From a virus, in IMG/VR virus record IMGVR_UViG_3300047372_000321, positions 1 to 37,001 of that record: a DNA stretch of 37,001 nucleotides; one strand, given 5' to 3'. Position numbers and translations under genes: made by a program. Numbering within the stretch: position 1 is the stretch's first letter; each line of letters starts with the position of its first letter. Of the stretch, positions 19,273 to 27,983 are shown piece by piece. The notes beneath the pieces were generated by a model. The model was not told the DNA's origin. It did not search any database and saw only the letters and a list, made by a program, of their open reading frames with translations.

Positions 19273-22200
19273 CTAAGCTAATGCGTCGATATTCTTAATT
19301 TTAACACCACTTGAAGTAAGTGCCTTATTAAGTTGTTTAATTGCAGATATTACTCCAGAGTTATCTCCACCAGAAGAACTTGAACCACCGCCAGTAAATG
19401 CTGATTTAAGACTACCCATTGCGTTAGATATTGCATTACCAGAATCTGCAGTTGCAGTCATACCATCACCTACTGTAGTTTTAAATTCACTTAACATATC
19501 TGCTAGATTTTGTAGAGCCTCTTCAAGAGATTCTCCCATTGCAGCAAGTATATCAGTTGGTTCTCCACCTTCTGAAAGTACACCAAGTGCTTCAAACATT
19601 TTTCTAGTCTCAACAAGTTTATCAAGATCCATCGCATTAATTGCACCACTAATCTCTGGCATTGAATCTCCCATTCTAACAGTATTAGCACCAATTGTAG
19701 CCCATAACGTAGCCTGTTTAGCATAACCCTCTGCTCTAGATTTTTCATCAACTGGACCTACAAATGCTCCAAAGAACAATTTACCTTTTTCTGGATCGAA
19801 TGTATTAATTGCTGATATAATACCTGGAACGGAATTACCCATTTTCTCAAAAGTATTTCCAACAGCAGAAATCATCCATCTTTGTTCTTTAATAGTTTGC
19901 GCATCTGTCCCCTCGTCTGGATTAGTAAATACTCCAATAATATCTGCCATTTTACCAGCAAACGCTTTAGAGTCCATCTTACCTACTATTTCAATAATGG
20001 TTTTTACAGATTCACCTAATTTCTTATATGGCTCGCCAATCATACTAACAATTTCAATACCCTTTTCAAAAGTGGTTTCGCCTTGCCACCATGATGATGT
20101 TTTAGCCTTGCCACCACCAATTGCCATAAGAGTATCTGTTAGAGCCTCGATTAACATTTGAGTATTGGTTTTTATCTTTGCTTTTAGACCTTCTGTATTT
20201 CCAATAGTCTGATAACCAGTAATTTTACCGTCTTTATCGTAAATAGGGAACTTTAACTTGGCCATAGCTTCTACACCTTTCGCTAGGTTTAATAGAGGCT
20301 CACCAATACCTGTTACAATTGCAATACCTTTTTCAATAGTAGATTTACCACCCCACCATGAACCGTCATTTGCATCTGGATTAGAACCAATTTGTGCAAA
20401 AGTACCGGAAAGTGAACCAACTAACATTTGAGTATTATCAGCAACTGCTTTAGCATCGTCTACGCTAAATTGTCTAAAGCCTGTAGCTTTACCTTCTTTA
20501 TCAAAACCAGTTGGGAATTTAAGCAATGCCATATCTTGTACACCACCTGCAATATTACTTAAGGCTTGTCCCATATTCATTACAGATTCAATACCTTGTT
20601 GAACAGCACCGCCACCTGCTAAGAAGCCTAATAGACCGCCTGAACTTGGTTTACCAAAATCAACCTTCATTTTATTACCATCCGGGCCAATAATTTCTTG
20701 TTCACCACCCATTCCAATCTTAGCGAAAGGAACTGCAAGTGAACCAACCATCATCATTGTATTAGTAATTACTTTCTTGAATGCATCACCACCAATAGTC
20801 TCAAATTTTGTTGGGTTACCTTCTTTATCAAAGCCAATTGGGAATCTAAGATTGGCCATAGCCTGAACACCTTTAGCAATACCTGTAAGTGCCCTACCCA
20901 TATTCATGGTTGATGCAACACCTATTGCAACTGTATTCTTTTTACCTAAGCCAAATAAGCCGCCACCGCCACCTCCAAATTTAACTTTAGTAATTGTGCC
21001 GTCTGCGCCTAGAACTTCCATCTCTTCACCAGCACCAATTTTATGGAATGGTACTGCTAATGTACCTAACATTAACGAGATATTTTTACCTAGTTCTGGT
21101 AAATCAAGTCCATCATTTTGTAGTTTAGCAAATCTTTTAAGACCAAGACCAACTGTCATTAAAGCAACACCTGCTGCAACCATTGCGCCTGAACCTAATA
21201 AGATACCTGCTGCTGTCCACGGCCACATAACAAATGCTTCACCAATTGCTTTAAAGACGGGTACTAAACCAGTCTTTTCATCGGTTAGTTTATCAATATT
21301 ACCACCAGATAAAACTTTAGATATAACAGCAATACCCGCTCCTACTGCTAGTAAAGCAACACCTGCAACTATCATTGCTCCTGCTCCTAATGCAATAAAC
21401 GCTGGAATTGGTCCTGCGCCTGCAATACCAAAGACTACACCTAGACCTCCAATCAGGGCCATTGTAGCGCCAATCATTGGCCAAGGATTTGAACCTAATG
21501 CTGCTGTAATAATTTTAAAACCTATTCCTATGACTATTAAGGATGCTCCGACAAGTATCATCGCGATAGCTCCTTTCTTAATAAATGATTCACCAACGCC
21601 AATTAATGCAAACGCAGCTGCTAATAGACCTATTACTAAGAGTGCTCCTAAACTTTTAGCAGCCTCTTCACCAGTAATATTGCCAATTATTTTACCAAAG
21701 AATAGGAGTGAAAGACCTAATACGATAATGGATAAAGAAACCCATAGCATTGATTTAGCTCCTGATTCAATATAATCTCCAGCAATGCCGATTAATGCAA
21801 ATGCAAGTCCAATTCCTATTACAGTACCCATAACCATTAATACTGTTCCAATATTTGGCATAAGTACTTGGAATAGAGCTAAAGAAACACCTAATGCTAA
21901 AATTGATAGACCAGCAAACATAAGCCCTTTACCGGCTTTTTCCATGTTATCTACAACACCAAACTTTTCTAATACATAAAATGCTAATGCAATTGCACCA
22001 ATTACAAATATTGATAAGATAGCACCTTTAATCGCAGGACCTGCAATTATACTAACTAGTGCAAATGTAACTGATAATGCTAATAGACCTAATGCAACAT
22101 CTAGAATGGCATTACCCATGGTTTGCATTTTATCTAATACTTTGTCTGGAACTAAATATGCAATTAATGCAATAGTACCTATTAATAGAACACTTACTAA

Positions 22201-22827
22201 AGCTCCCTCAAGTGCAGATTTTGAAATTAAAGTAGTTAATGCTAAAGTAGCTGCTAACATCAGTATTGATTTACCGACATCTCCCATCATTTTAACCTTC
22301 TCTAGCTTTTCTTGATCTAAATTCTTAGTACCAAAATTAATACCTGCTACAAGTGCTCTTAATGTAAGTGCTATGAGTGGAGTACCTATTACTGCCACCA
22401 TTAATAATGGGGCGGCTAATACCATATATCCAGCAAACTTTAGTATTGATTTACCAACATCTCCTAGTAGAGTAAAACCTGATGCTAAGCCTTCCATTTT
22501 GGCTTTAACTTCTTCTCCGGTATCGTCTAGATTATTTATAGCGTCTACAACAAATTGCAAACCAGTACCAAGCGGCTCCATGGCAGGTGCTATGAGTGCA
22601 ATTGCCATTGAATTAGCAAGAGAGCCCATACCTTTTTTACCACCTTTTCCGTCTCTAATATCTTCAATGGCAGTGGCCATGGCATCCATTCTATCATAGA
22701 ATTCGCCACCTACTGCTAATGATACTGCAGTATTTTCAGTATTAACTGCTATTTGACCTAGAACATTGCCCTGGCTACCTAACTTGTCGAAGGCGCCAGC
22801 TAATGATTTCATGAAATTTTGAGCCAT
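19273..22827 (-). CDS. Large hydrophobic tail protein, candidate tape measure
   Basis: 1184 residues. Residues 1-70 are soluble (AQNFMKSLAGAFDKLGSQGN). Residues about 80-560 are a long succession of Gly/Ala/Ile/Leu-rich hydrophobic helices, typical of tape-measure proteins. Residues 570-1000 hold about four repeats of a module (TNTMMMVGSLAVPFAKIG, then MNMGQALSNIAGGVQDMALL). The C-terminus ends in a Ser/Gly-rich linker and helix. It lies downstream of tube and hub genes, where a gp29-type tape measure or hub protein is expected, and is about twice the T4 gp29 length, implying a longer tail. A membrane-acting role in DNA entry is compatible with the hydrophobic part. Confidence 0.7.
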   Translation of the reverse strand: MAQNFMKSLAGAFDKLGSQGNVLGQIAVNTENTAVSLAVGGEFYDRMDAMATAIEDIRDGKGGKKGMGSLANSMAIALIAPAMEPLGTGLQFVVDAINNLDDTGEEVKAKMEGLASGFTLLGDVGKSILKFAGYMVLAAPLLMVAVIGTPLIALTLRALVAGINFGTKNLDQEKLEKVKMMGDVGKSILMLAATLALTTLISKSALEGALVSVLLIGTIALIAYLVPDKVLDKMQTMGNAILDVALGLLALSVTFALVSIIAGPAIKGAILSIFVIGAIALAFYVLEKFGVVDNMEKAGKGLMFAGLSILALGVSLALFQVLMPNIGTVLMVMGTVIGIGLAFALIGIAGDYIESGAKSMLWVSLSIIVLGLSLLFFGKIIGNITGEEAAKSLGALLVIGLLAAAFALIGVGESFIKKGAIAMILVGASLIVIGIGFKIITAALGSNPWPMIGATMALIGGLGVVFGIAGAGPIPAFIALGAGAMIVAGVALLAVGAGIAVISKVLSGGNIDKLTDEKTGLVPVFKAIGEAFVMWPWTAAGILLGSGAMVAAGVALMTVGLGLKRFAKLQNDGLDLPELGKNISLMLGTLAVPFHKIGAGEEMEVLGADGTITKVKFGGGGGGLFGLGKKNTVAIGVASTMNMGRALTGIAKGVQAMANLRFPIGFDKEGNPTKFETIGGDAFKKVITNTMMMVGSLAVPFAKIGMGGEQEIIGPDGNKMKVDFGKPSSGGLLGFLAGGGAVQQGIESVMNMGQALSNIAGGVQDMALLKFPTGFDKEGKATGFRQFSVDDAKAVADNTQMLVGSLSGTFAQIGSNPDANDGSWWGGKSTIEKGIAIVTGIGEPLLNLAKGVEAMAKLKFPIYDKDGKITGYQTIGNTEGLKAKIKTNTQMLIEALTDTLMAIGGGKAKTSSWWQGETTFEKGIEIVSMIGEPYKKLGESVKTIIEIVGKMDSKAFAGKMADIIGVFTNPDEGTDAQTIKEQRWMISAVGNTFEKMGNSVPGIISAINTFDPEKGKLFFGAFVGPVDEKSRAEGYAKQATLWATIGANTVRMGDSMPEISGAINAMDLDKLVETRKMFEALGVLSEGGEPTDILAAMGESLEEALQNLADMLSEFKTTVGDGMTATADSGNAISNAMGSLKSAFTGGGSSSSGGDNSGVISAIKQLNKALTSSGVKIKNIDALA

Positions 22828-22864
22828 GTATAAGTACCGCTGATTATTTTTTAGTATATAAGAA

Positions 22865-22884
22865 CACCACTGTAAAAAGTGGTG
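22865..22884 (-). terminator. Rho-independent terminator before the tape-measure gene
   Basis: Minus strand CACCACT-TTTTAC-AGTGGTG (7-bp stem, 6-nt loop) then TTCTTATAT, 26 bases beyond the stop at 22910. It separates the hub/chaperone unit from the tape-measure gene. A weak GATATATA-like TTATATACTAAA follows it and may start the next unit. Confidence 0.65.
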
Positions 22885-22909
22885 CTCCTTATTACTATAT
22901 TATATATCT

Positions 22910-23221
22910 CTACAACTTCGGCATCTTAATAGATGGAGACTTGAGAGATGGGGTGCTTGGCATCTTAGGCGTTTTATATTGAGATTTCATTGATGACATC
23001 TGATTCGCCTGTTGTTCTTGTTGCTCCCCTTGCTGTTTATTCTTATTCTTGATGTATTCCGAAAGATTCTTAACGTAGTACCAAAATTCGTAGTAATACA
23101 TATTTTCAATCTCGCTCGGTTGCATCCTAAGATGAATACCCAGGTAGAACTTTGTCTTAAAGTAATTCTCCAGCGAGATCTGAAATAATGAAAAGACTTT
23201 TGATGCCACCTGGGAACTCAA
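22910..23221 (-). CDS. Tail/baseplate assembly chaperone-like protein, TTG start
   Basis: 103 residues. Residues 1-55 (FYLGIHLRMQPSEIENMYYY, then EFWYYVKNLSEYIK) resemble short tail-assembly or baseplate-hub chaperones. The rest is Gln/Lys/Ser/Pro-rich low-complexity sequence. The first codon is TTG at 23219-23221, inside the 3' end of the gp26-like gene (65-base overlap). A TGA lies just upstream in the same frame. Translation therefore needs either TTG re-initiation or a +1 frameshift within the overlap. Compare gp51 or tail chaperones of other myoviruses. Confidence 0.55.
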   Translation of the reverse strand: MSSQVASKVFSLFQISLENYFKTKFYLGIHLRMQPSEIENMYYYEFWYYVKNLSEYIKNKNKQQGEQQEQQANQMSSMKSQYKTPKMPSTPSLKSPSIKMPKL

Positions 23222-24161
23222 GAGGGGCTTTCACCAACTCTCCTTCAAAGGTAGTTTCTAGTGTAGTAGATACACCAATTTTCATTCTTTCAGCTAATCT
23301 ATAGATTACCATGAACTTTTTCTCATCCCATGCTTTATAGTCAACTTCGTGTTGGAAAATCTTACTTAAACCTAAAGTTCTCCAATCTGGTTGCATATAA
23401 GGCAATACCTGAATAAATGCTCTATCAAAATCTTGATCTTTTTCTTGTCTATCTTTAAGATATGAAGTAATCTCTTGCATAACACCAATTGTAGGTGGTT
23501 TCATTCTAACTTCACCAGCAGAACGTGTTTTGATTACATAAGTTCTTTCTTTTTCAGAATAATATCTTTCGATTTCTTCATCAATTTCACTTGGAACTAA
23601 ATTCTTAACAGCTAATTCAACGTCAACTTGTTTTTTAGTTTTTTCAGTTTTACCTTTTAAAACTAATTTGTTTTCTGGCTCAGGAAAGGTAAGATCTCTA
23701 ATACTTAATAAAACAACAATTCTATCCTCTTCTAAAAGATCTTTCCAAGAAAGTCTTTTCTTATCTGCAGTTATCTGCATACAAGTTTCAACAATAGAAT
23801 TTAACTTTTCTTCCATATCGATGTAATTATTTTCATCCATAGTTGAAAAGTGTCTAATTTCTGCAGCCTTTGCAGATCTAATTTTAATTACAGCATTAGC
23901 AGGATAAAATTTACCCTGAGATGGTAATGTAGTTAAATCTAATACATGCCATCCTAAAGCAGAATCAGTAGATTGTGCTTTTTCTGGTGTAAAATTACCC
24001 ATATTAACTTTGCCTAAACCGCCTTCTGTAATCGCGTCTTCAATATTTGAAGCCTGTTCATCAGTAGATTCAACCTTAGGATTGTTAATAGCATCTTTAG
24101 TCTCTAGTGCTTTTGCCATCTTTTGCTCTTCCGGAGTCAATTTGTTTTTGTCTTCGCTCAT
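23157..24161 (-). CDS. T4 gp26-like baseplate hub protein
   Basis: 334 residues. After an acidic, disordered N-terminus (1-65) comes LPSQGKFYPANAVIKIRSAK, then AAEIRHFSTMDENN, followed by LNSIVETCMQI and DLLEEDRIVVLLSIRDLTFP. This is the pattern of the T4 gp26/hub family (LPSxGxxYP, then Cys-Met-x and a LLxxDR helix). The C-terminal part is helical. It lies between the tail tube and the tape-measure-like protein, as expected for hub assembly. T4 gp26 is shorter (208 aa); the extension is mostly N-terminal. Confidence 0.75.
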   Translation of the reverse strand: MSEDKNKLTPEEQKMAKALETKDAINNPKVESTDEQASNIEDAITEGGLGKVNMGNFTPEKAQSTDSALGWHVLDLTTLPSQGKFYPANAVIKIRSAKAAEIRHFSTMDENNYIDMEEKLNSIVETCMQITADKKRLSWKDLLEEDRIVVLLSIRDLTFPEPENKLVLKGKTEKTKKQVDVELAVKNLVPSEIDEEIERYYSEKERTYVIKTRSAGEVRMKPPTIGVMQEITSYLKDRQEKDQDFDRAFIQVLPYMQPDWRTLGLSKIFQHEVDYKAWDEKKFMVIYRLAERMKIGVSTTLETTFEGELVKAPLEFPGGIKSLFIISDLAGELL

Positions 24162-24163
24162 TT

Positions 24164-24382
24164 TTATTTACTTTTTAAGTTTTTAAGATTTTGTTTAATG
24201 TAGGATCTCTGCTCTACAGTTCTCCTATCAAGTTCTAATTGTATAAGGGATCTGATAAATGCACTTACAGATACAGGACGTCTTTCCTGATCCAGGGCGT
24301 CATTTAAAATAACCCTATTAACTTCTCGGACCTCGTCCTCGGTCAATAGAACCTGTAGTTTTTTTGTTAGTTTATCACTCAT
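24164..24382 (-). CDS. Small protein, possible ribbon-helix-helix
   Basis: 72 residues: KKLQVLLTEDEVREVNRVIL (strand then helix), an AL-DQERRPVSVSAFIRSLI segment (turn and second helix) and a basic C-terminus. The strand-helix-helix order fits a ribbon-helix-helix DNA-binding protein. It precedes the gp26-like gene by two bases and follows a strong terminator, so it heads the hub unit and might regulate it. Not confirmed. Confidence 0.5.
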   Translation of the reverse strand: MSDKLTKKLQVLLTEDEVREVNRVILNDALDQERRPVSVSAFIRSLIQLELDRRTVEQRSYIKQNLKNLKSK

Positions 24383-24428
24383 AATCTCTTATTATTAGGA
24401 TATTATATTATGTTTTTCAAAGTTAAAA

Positions 24429-24457
24429 AAAGAACGTGTTGTTTAGACACGTTCTTT
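24429..24457 (-). terminator. Rho-independent terminator after the tail tube gene
   Basis: Minus strand AAAGAACGTGT-CTAAACA-ACACGTTCTTT (11-bp perfect stem, 7-nt loop) followed by TTTTAACT. The stem begins 20 bases after the tail tube stop at 24477. It is the strongest terminator of the tail region. Confidence 0.9.
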
Positions 24458-24476
24458 ATGATTTAATTCTATTAAA

Positions 24477-25034
24477 TTACGCTAATTCTTCTGAGTAAGT
24501 ATCACACTTCCAAGTTACATCCATTGATACTGCATCTTGAGTTTCGTAATTTAGATCTGCGTTTAAGTTTACACCTGATGTAATGAAACAGTCATCTAAA
24601 GTTACTTTTCTGTAAATGTCACCTTCTCTATTGAATTGTACAACAACAATAGTACCTACATAATTCTTCTTAAGACCCATTTCGCCAGTTTCAGGATTGT
24701 AAGCTGCTCTGTACCATTGTCTTAATGTTTTGTATATGTAAGCCTGATTCGAATCGTTTAGGTTTAGAGAGAAATTAATCGTAATGTCTAGCGATGTAGT
24801 CCCAGGCATACCTGCGAAATTTCTTTCTGCAAATTTATATTTTTGTGGAACTGCAGCTAATTCAACACTAAGTCCGTCTAAACCAGTGATTGTATTAACT
24901 TGCTGTAAGAGCATCTCTGCGCCAGTAACACCTGCTGGAGGTAATAATGTTACCTCAAATAGGTTACCTTGTACTGGTTCGAAATTCCTACCTTTCTTTT
25001 GAGTTTGGTCCTCTGAATAATGTGGTAAAGCCAT
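24477..25034 (-). CDS. Tail tube protein, T4 gp19-like
   Basis: 185 residues. It has the gp19 features: an N-terminal segment GNLFEVTLLPPAGVTG, GLDGLSVELAAVPQKYKFAE for tube stacking, TTSLDITINFSLNLNDSN, and the alpha-loop YIYKTLRQWYRAAYN. VTLDDCFITSGVN and a final TWKCDTYSEE strand follow. Its length is near T4 gp19 (163). It follows the sheath gene on the same strand and has the best late promoter in the window 19 bases upstream, with a strong terminator after it. High-level expression as a major structural protein is expected. Confidence 0.9.
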   Translation of the reverse strand: MALPHYSEDQTQKKGRNFEPVQGNLFEVTLLPPAGVTGAEMLLQQVNTITGLDGLSVELAAVPQKYKFAERNFAGMPGTTSLDITINFSLNLNDSNQAYIYKTLRQWYRAAYNPETGEMGLKKNYVGTIVVVQFNREGDIYRKVTLDDCFITSGVNLNADLNYETQDAVSMDVTWKCDTYSEELA

Positions 25035-25052
25035 ATCTTTTATTTCTTATTT

Positions 25053-25064
25053 TATTTATATATC
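25053..25064 (-). promoter_or_regulatory. Late promoter of the tail tube gene
   Basis: Minus strand GATATATAAATA contains TATAAATA, identical to the T4 late consensus. It is 18 bases upstream of the ATG at 25034, within the 39-base gap between sheath and tube genes. Confidence 0.75.
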
Positions 25065-25073
25065 GTTATTTTA

Positions 25074-27926
25074 TTATGCAAAGTTACCTGTTGCGATCTC
25101 TCCTGTATTTAATACAGTTACCCTAGATACTAGAATCTCAAGACCTTTAACTGGTTCAACGAATGTATCAAGAATACCCATGTTGTTATCGATCACCTCA
25201 GTTGTGTTGTTTGAAGTGTCCATGATGTTCTTGTAGTCGTATACACCACCATCTTTCTTAACTGATTCCATAAAGTTATCAGCTAAAGTTTTGATTTCTA
25301 ATCTAGTTTGAGCTGTATTAAACTCGAATAGATAGTTTTTAAGAATTTCAGCTAAACCATCTTCAATATAGATAAGAACTTCTCTTACGTGTGCTGAAGA
25401 TAAGGCTGATTGAATTCCTTGCTGTGCAGTTTTATTACCTTTGATTGTTAAACCAACGCCTCTTTCAAATACGATTGGGTTGTAACCAAATGGTTCAAGT
25501 ACATCTCTATCATTCTTATCGAATGAGAATTCTAAAGATTGAACACCTGTTCCACCTACAACACCTCTTCTTGGGCCTGCGATGATTGACCATGGTAATG
25601 CATCTAAATATTTGTCAATATAGTTATTTGATACGTAAGCTGCTGGTGGAATAACTTTAGTTCTACCGTTCTCAATTACGTTAAGACCAGGACCGTAGTA
25701 GAATGCATAGTTTGCACCTTCATTGATCGATGGTAATGTGTAAAGAGCTGTTGGGTTTAACTCTAAGTTACCTCCTGTTGCAACGTTATTCACGTCAAAT
25801 GCACCAGTGATAGCATTTAAGAATGATGGGTTTGTAGAAGCTTTTAATTCTTTCACCATTGGTGCGTTAAGAATTGCAGAAGCGTTCTGTCTTTCTTTAC
25901 ATAAGAATGATAATTCTTCTTTGTTTAAGATTCCACCGTTCTCTAATGAACCGAATGTATCAACTACATATCTAAATGTAATATTATCTTTATCTACTAA
26001 AGCGTTACCTAAACCAGTACCTGGCTTAATTGCTGATAGTAATTCTGCAATACTTTTTGCAGTTTGAGTTGCTCCTTCTAATGGGAATGTCTTATAGAAT
26101 CCACCTGCATCCTCATATCTCTTAAGAGAGTATGATGGTCTTGAAGAAACTGCTCTATGTGTTTCAAATCTGTAGTAAGTAGTTCCGTTAACAACAGTTT
26201 TAACGATCTTTTTAATTCTAGATAGTTTACCACCGTCACCTGGTACATACATGCCTACTTTAATATCTGAATTCCAAGTTGCATCATTTGAACCTGATAA
26301 TGTGAAGATACCTGCACCGTTATCAGTAAATGTCCATCCTTCTGATAATGTTGGGAACATTTCTGCTCTTGCATTTGGAGTTAACGTCCATACATCAAAT
26401 GATGTATTAATACCCGCAAAGAAAGCTGTTAATGAATTACCAACACCACCGTATTGAGTACTAAATGAAAGTCCACCTGCACATGAGATTGTTAATTCAC
26501 CATCTTCTACAGAAACATTTGAGATAGCAACATACTCACCAGCGTTAACTGATTCTAAGAAGTTACCAACTACAATTGATTCGTAAGATGTTGGTGTTGC
26601 ATCAACTACAATATTACCATCTTCATTAACAATAAAGTTAGCGTTAGATGCCCATGGAGCTGGAGTACCTGGATTATATTTTTCATAAGATTTTGAAATA
26701 GCACCAGAAGCAACGATTGTTACTTGACCTTCACCATTTGCACCCGAACCAGTATTAGTGATACTTTCGATCTTAACATATTCACCTCCAACATAAGCTT
26801 CTAAGTATTTAGAATCTGTAATACCATGTAAAGAGGATAAGTTAGCTGCACTTAAAGCAGGATCGTTACCTTGGATGGTTAATGTTGAACCAGCAACTGA
26901 TACGATACCAGCCTGTGCTGTTAAATCTACGATAGATTCTGCAGCTACTTGCTTCACTTTATGAGAAAGAATCTCATAATCTTGGTAGATGTCAAAGTTG
27001 TTACCTACTAGATCAATTTGTGGAAGTGCATCTTCTTGTACTGCACAGAATAAACCAGTTCTTCTAGCCTCCATATTAATTAGAGTCTCGATATACATTT
27101 GGTTACCTTCTGCATCAATAAATTCAGGAATTAATGATACACCATTATATTGTGCTAACAGAGTTACTTCTCTTAAACCAGCAAACTTAGCGAATTCTGA
27201 TTTTAATAACCCGTCTTGAGTAAAGTAGTTTCCGTAGTTTGGATCGTTATTTAATTCAGCAGCGTCAAACTTGCCTTTAAATACAAATACATCTACTAGG
27301 TAATCTGATACGTACTCATCTGCATCAATACCTTCTGGAATATTTGATTCACCATACCATTCTCTTGCTGTTAATTCAAAACCTCTAACATCTCCAGCTT
27401 GTCTAATGATAACTGTGATTGGATCTTGTTTGATATTAACAAATGAGATTGCGTGGTTTGTGTCTTCTGCAGCAGCAGATAAAAGTTTTTCATCTGAAGG
27501 ATTCCAAAACTTGTCTGTATCAAATACAGCATTAAATTGCTTTGAAGCAGCATTTGATGCTTGTAATGAATTAGCTGATAAACCTTCTTGTGATGAGTTA
27601 GTTGCTGGAGAGAAAATTGATACTCTATCAGCAGTATCTGCACCAGTTAAGTTTAATGCTAGAATAGGACCTCTAGATAAAGCCTCGATAGCTGATCTGT
27701 GGAAGAACATTCCTTTCTTTTCTAACGACTTGTCTACACCACCGAAAACTTGCTTGAATTGTTCTACATCTTCTACTAATACTGGAGTATTGTAAGGACC
27801 CTTTTTAGATCTACCTACAACTAGTCTAATAGTTTCTGCAGGGATGTTAACAGTCTGTGACTTGTCAAACTCTAAGCGATATACGCCCGAGCTTTTGAAC
27901 TGTAATAATTGAGGACTTAATGCCAT
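25074..27926 (-). CDS. Tail sheath protein, T4 gp18-like
   Basis: 950 residues. The N-terminus GVYRLEFDKSQTVNIPAETI and LVVGRSKKGPYNTPVLVEDV, with EQFKQVFGG, matches contractile sheath proteins. The C-terminal half has NNYIDKYLDALPWSIIAGPR, the conserved KNDRDVLEPFGYNPIVFERG, HVREVLIYIEDGLAEILKNY and VEPVKGLEILVSRVTVLNTG. The middle (about 330-640) carries extra Thr/Asn/Gly-rich beta-like sequence, absent from the 659-residue T4 gp18, probably a surface domain on the sheath. It has its own late promoter 28 bases upstream. Confidence 0.9.
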   Translation of the reverse strand: MALSPQLLQFKSSGVYRLEFDKSQTVNIPAETIRLVVGRSKKGPYNTPVLVEDVEQFKQVFGGVDKSLEKKGMFFHRSAIEALSRGPILALNLTGADTADRVSIFSPATNSSQEGLSANSLQASNAASKQFNAVFDTDKFWNPSDEKLLSAAAEDTNHAISFVNIKQDPITVIIRQAGDVRGFELTAREWYGESNIPEGIDADEYVSDYLVDVFVFKGKFDAAELNNDPNYGNYFTQDGLLKSEFAKFAGLREVTLLAQYNGVSLIPEFIDAEGNQMYIETLINMEARRTGLFCAVQEDALPQIDLVGNNFDIYQDYEILSHKVKQVAAESIVDLTAQAGIVSVAGSTLTIQGNDPALSAANLSSLHGITDSKYLEAYVGGEYVKIESITNTGSGANGEGQVTIVASGAISKSYEKYNPGTPAPWASNANFIVNEDGNIVVDATPTSYESIVVGNFLESVNAGEYVAISNVSVEDGELTISCAGGLSFSTQYGGVGNSLTAFFAGINTSFDVWTLTPNARAEMFPTLSEGWTFTDNGAGIFTLSGSNDATWNSDIKVGMYVPGDGGKLSRIKKIVKTVVNGTTYYRFETHRAVSSRPSYSLKRYEDAGGFYKTFPLEGATQTAKSIAELLSAIKPGTGLGNALVDKDNITFRYVVDTFGSLENGGILNKEELSFLCKERQNASAILNAPMVKELKASTNPSFLNAITGAFDVNNVATGGNLELNPTALYTLPSINEGANYAFYYGPGLNVIENGRTKVIPPAAYVSNNYIDKYLDALPWSIIAGPRRGVVGGTGVQSLEFSFDKNDRDVLEPFGYNPIVFERGVGLTIKGNKTAQQGIQSALSSAHVREVLIYIEDGLAEILKNYLFEFNTAQTRLEIKTLADNFMESVKKDGGVYDYKNIMDTSNNTTEVIDNNMGILDTFVEPVKGLEILVSRVTVLNTGEIATGNFA

Positions 27927-27954
27927 AATCTTTTAGTTATTATTTTTTATTCTT

Positions 27955-27966
27955 TTATTATATATC
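27955..27966 (-). promoter_or_regulatory. Late promoter of the tail sheath gene
   Basis: Minus strand GATATATAATAA, 28 bases upstream of the ATG at 27926 and immediately after the terminase gene. Ten bases after GG-ATATATAATAAAAG the transcript would start in the leader. Confidence 0.65.
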
Positions 27967-27983
27967 CTTGTCTTTCTGCAAAT

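Noticed and set aside
20906-21775. Long plus-strand ORF (289 aa) with Pro/Thr-rich product
   Set aside because: It is antisense to the hydrophobic repeats of the tape-measure gene. Its composition is the mirror of that coding sequence, and it has no start signal or context.
27371-27643. Minus-strand ORF of 90 aa inside the sheath gene
   Set aside because: Same strand, another frame of the sheath coding sequence. Leu/Gln-rich shadow with no initiation context.
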